A stretch of 50,957 nucleotides of DNA. Source: Actinomycetes bacterium (lineage in GTDB: Bacteria > Actinomycetota > Actinomycetes > S36-B12 > UBA5976). The first letter of the stretch is position 1, and the number at the start of each line of letters is the position of its first letter. Below, piece by piece: positions 50,116 through 50,957 of this stretch. Location of the stretch: positions 1-50,957 of the forward strand of contig JAKAIC010000003.1 of assembly GCA_021814565.1 (NCBI GenBank), written 5' to 3'. Both the position numbers and the translations under genes were made by a program. The notes under the pieces were generated by a model that was given only the letters and a program-made list of their open reading frames with translations, searched no databases and was not told where the DNA came from.

Positions 50116-50957
50116 TCATACTTCGGGCGAACGGTAGGTCAGCGTCTGTATGCGTGGGGTCCGGTCAGGGCTCATCGACAATTCCAGCACCAGGTCGCCT
50201 CGCTCGGTGCGCACCTCCCAGCGAGCGTGCGCAGGGGTGCGAGAGTTCACCGAGTGCTCGTCGCGGGTCACGTAATTTGCAGACATCCGCTCCACCGACT
50301 GCCGGCGTTCCTCACGGGACTGGTCCATGTCGAGGTTATGGGCGAACCAGGCATCGGCCAGGTCGTCGTTCCACGCGCAGAGCAGAGACTCCGCGACATC
50401 CATGGCCTGACGGGTGACCGGCCACAATCGGGCGATGGGTTTGACCAGCGGCTCGGCCTCCGTCACCAAGGCGTTGCACACCTGTTCCACCAGAGCACCC
50501 ATGGGGGCGTAGGTGCGGTTGGAGAGCGCAACCACCCCGTAACCGGTGGCCGGATGCCACCGCATGTAGGAGCCGAAACCCGGGTAGCCACCGCTGTGCT
50601 GCACGAAACGGCCCAACTGCGAGTGCTCCTCTGCCGTCAGTCCGAAGCCATAGGAGAGCGACGATGCGGACGACTCGGGCTCGCTGCGCAGCACCAGTCG
50701 CTGGAAACTGCAGGGCTGCTGCTGTTCCCGACGGCTCGACGCGGCCAAGGGGTGGTACTGCTGAGGGTGGTTGAAGGCGCTGAGGAAGCCATTGACCCAC
50801 GTGCTGAGGTCGCGCACCGAGCTGTGCAGCCCACCCATCGGCGAGAAGGCACCGGGCACTGTCTGGGGCTCTTCGTGCAAGCCGCTGGCGTCGGGTGCAT
50901 ACCCTACGGCCGACACCGCGGGGTCGAGCTCGCGGTAGTCGAAGCGCGTGGCTGCCA
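50116..50957 (-). CDS. Beta-lactamase-related serine hydrolase, 5' end outside window
   Basis: Only the C-terminal 280 residues are inside; the frame is open to the edge. Visible parts are PGAFSPMGGLHSSVRDLSTWVNGFL, typical of class C beta-lactamase/esterase relatives, and FVQHSGGYPGFGSYMRWHPATGYGVVALSN, with HSGG as the third catalytic motif (KTG equivalent). The SxxK nucleophile would be upstream. The last ~100 residues form an extra domain. Could be an esterase or D-aminopeptidase; true beta-lactamase activity is unlikely. Confidence 0.88.
   Translation of the reverse strand, partial: AATRFDYRELDPAVSAVGYAPDASGLHEEPQTVPGAFSPMGGLHSSVRDLSTWVNGFLSAFNHPQQYHPLAASSRREQQQPCSFQRLVLRSEPESSASSLSYGFGLTAEEHSQLGRFVQHSGGYPGFGSYMRWHPATGYGVVALSNRTYAPMGALVEQVCNALVTEAEPLVKPIARLWPVTRQAMDVAESLLCAWNDDLADAWFAHNLDMDQSREERRQSVERMSANYVTRDEHSVNSRTPAHARWEVRTERGDLVLELSMSPDRTPRIQTLTYRSPEV

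Overview
The window is a high-GC chromosomal segment from an actinobacterium (class Actinomycetes). The markers are a Kgd-type 2-oxoglutarate decarboxylase, a WhiB1-like protein, a SigR/RsrA (SigH/RshA) pair, a PdtaS-like kinase, the 24-residue ribosomal protein bL37, a Ni-superoxide dismutase with its protease, and a DUF6104 protein beside kgd. The order diacylglycerol-kinase-like, whiB1, pdtaS, biotin carrier, rsrA, sigR, SRAP, aroA, rsgA matches my memory of the Mycobacterium Rv3218-Rv3228 neighbourhood. A heliorhodopsin gene fits an aquatic, light-exposed lineage. There is no phage, transposon or CRISPR array.

Layout. 1-2.9 kb: 3' part of a DUF222/HNH protein, an unknown gene, a MOSC protein and an acetyltransferase. 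2.9-7.1 kb: PutA-type proline catabolic enzyme divergent from a PAS-AraC regulator. 7.1-15 kb: kgd, DUF6104, threonine aldolase, divergent sodX/sodN, a rhodanese lipoprotein, small proteins and a lipid kinase. 15-23 kb: the conserved stress and core block (whiB, pdtaS, bL37, sigR-rsrA, SRAP, aroA-rsgA-hisN) and a dienelactone hydrolase. 23.2 kb: initiator tRNA. 23.7-36.8 kb: mixed accessory region with NhaA, nitronate monooxygenase, psuG-psuK with a LysR regulator, two internally deleted pseudogenes, DUF2892, aldo/keto reductase, heliorhodopsin, a class D sortase with a DUF3494 surface protein, and a CsbD operon. 36.9-43.3 kb: carbohydrate region (split mannitol-type PTS, Zn dehydrogenase, DeoR, SDR, GH1 glucosidase). 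43.5-51 kb: two-RCK K+ channel, argG, ahpC, a polar amino-acid ABC operon, and a serine hydrolase cut by the window end.

Regulation is unusually readable. Many genes have a TANNNT-like -10 hexamer 6-8 bases before the start codon, implying leaderless transcripts. Several of these are divergent pairs with start codons about 30 bp apart, and sodX/sodN appear to share a single -10. Three GGGAAT-N17/18-CGTT promoters (sigR, whiB, ahpC) outline a SigR disulfide-stress regulon. sigR also shows two promoters matched to two start codons, as described for the two SigR isoforms of Streptomyces coelicolor. Two ATACCC-N4-GGGTAT operators, 16 kb apart, mark a rhodanese and a DUF2892 gene as probable targets of one CsoR/CstR-type repressor. 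A dispersed hairpin element occurs twice, each time just behind a gene.
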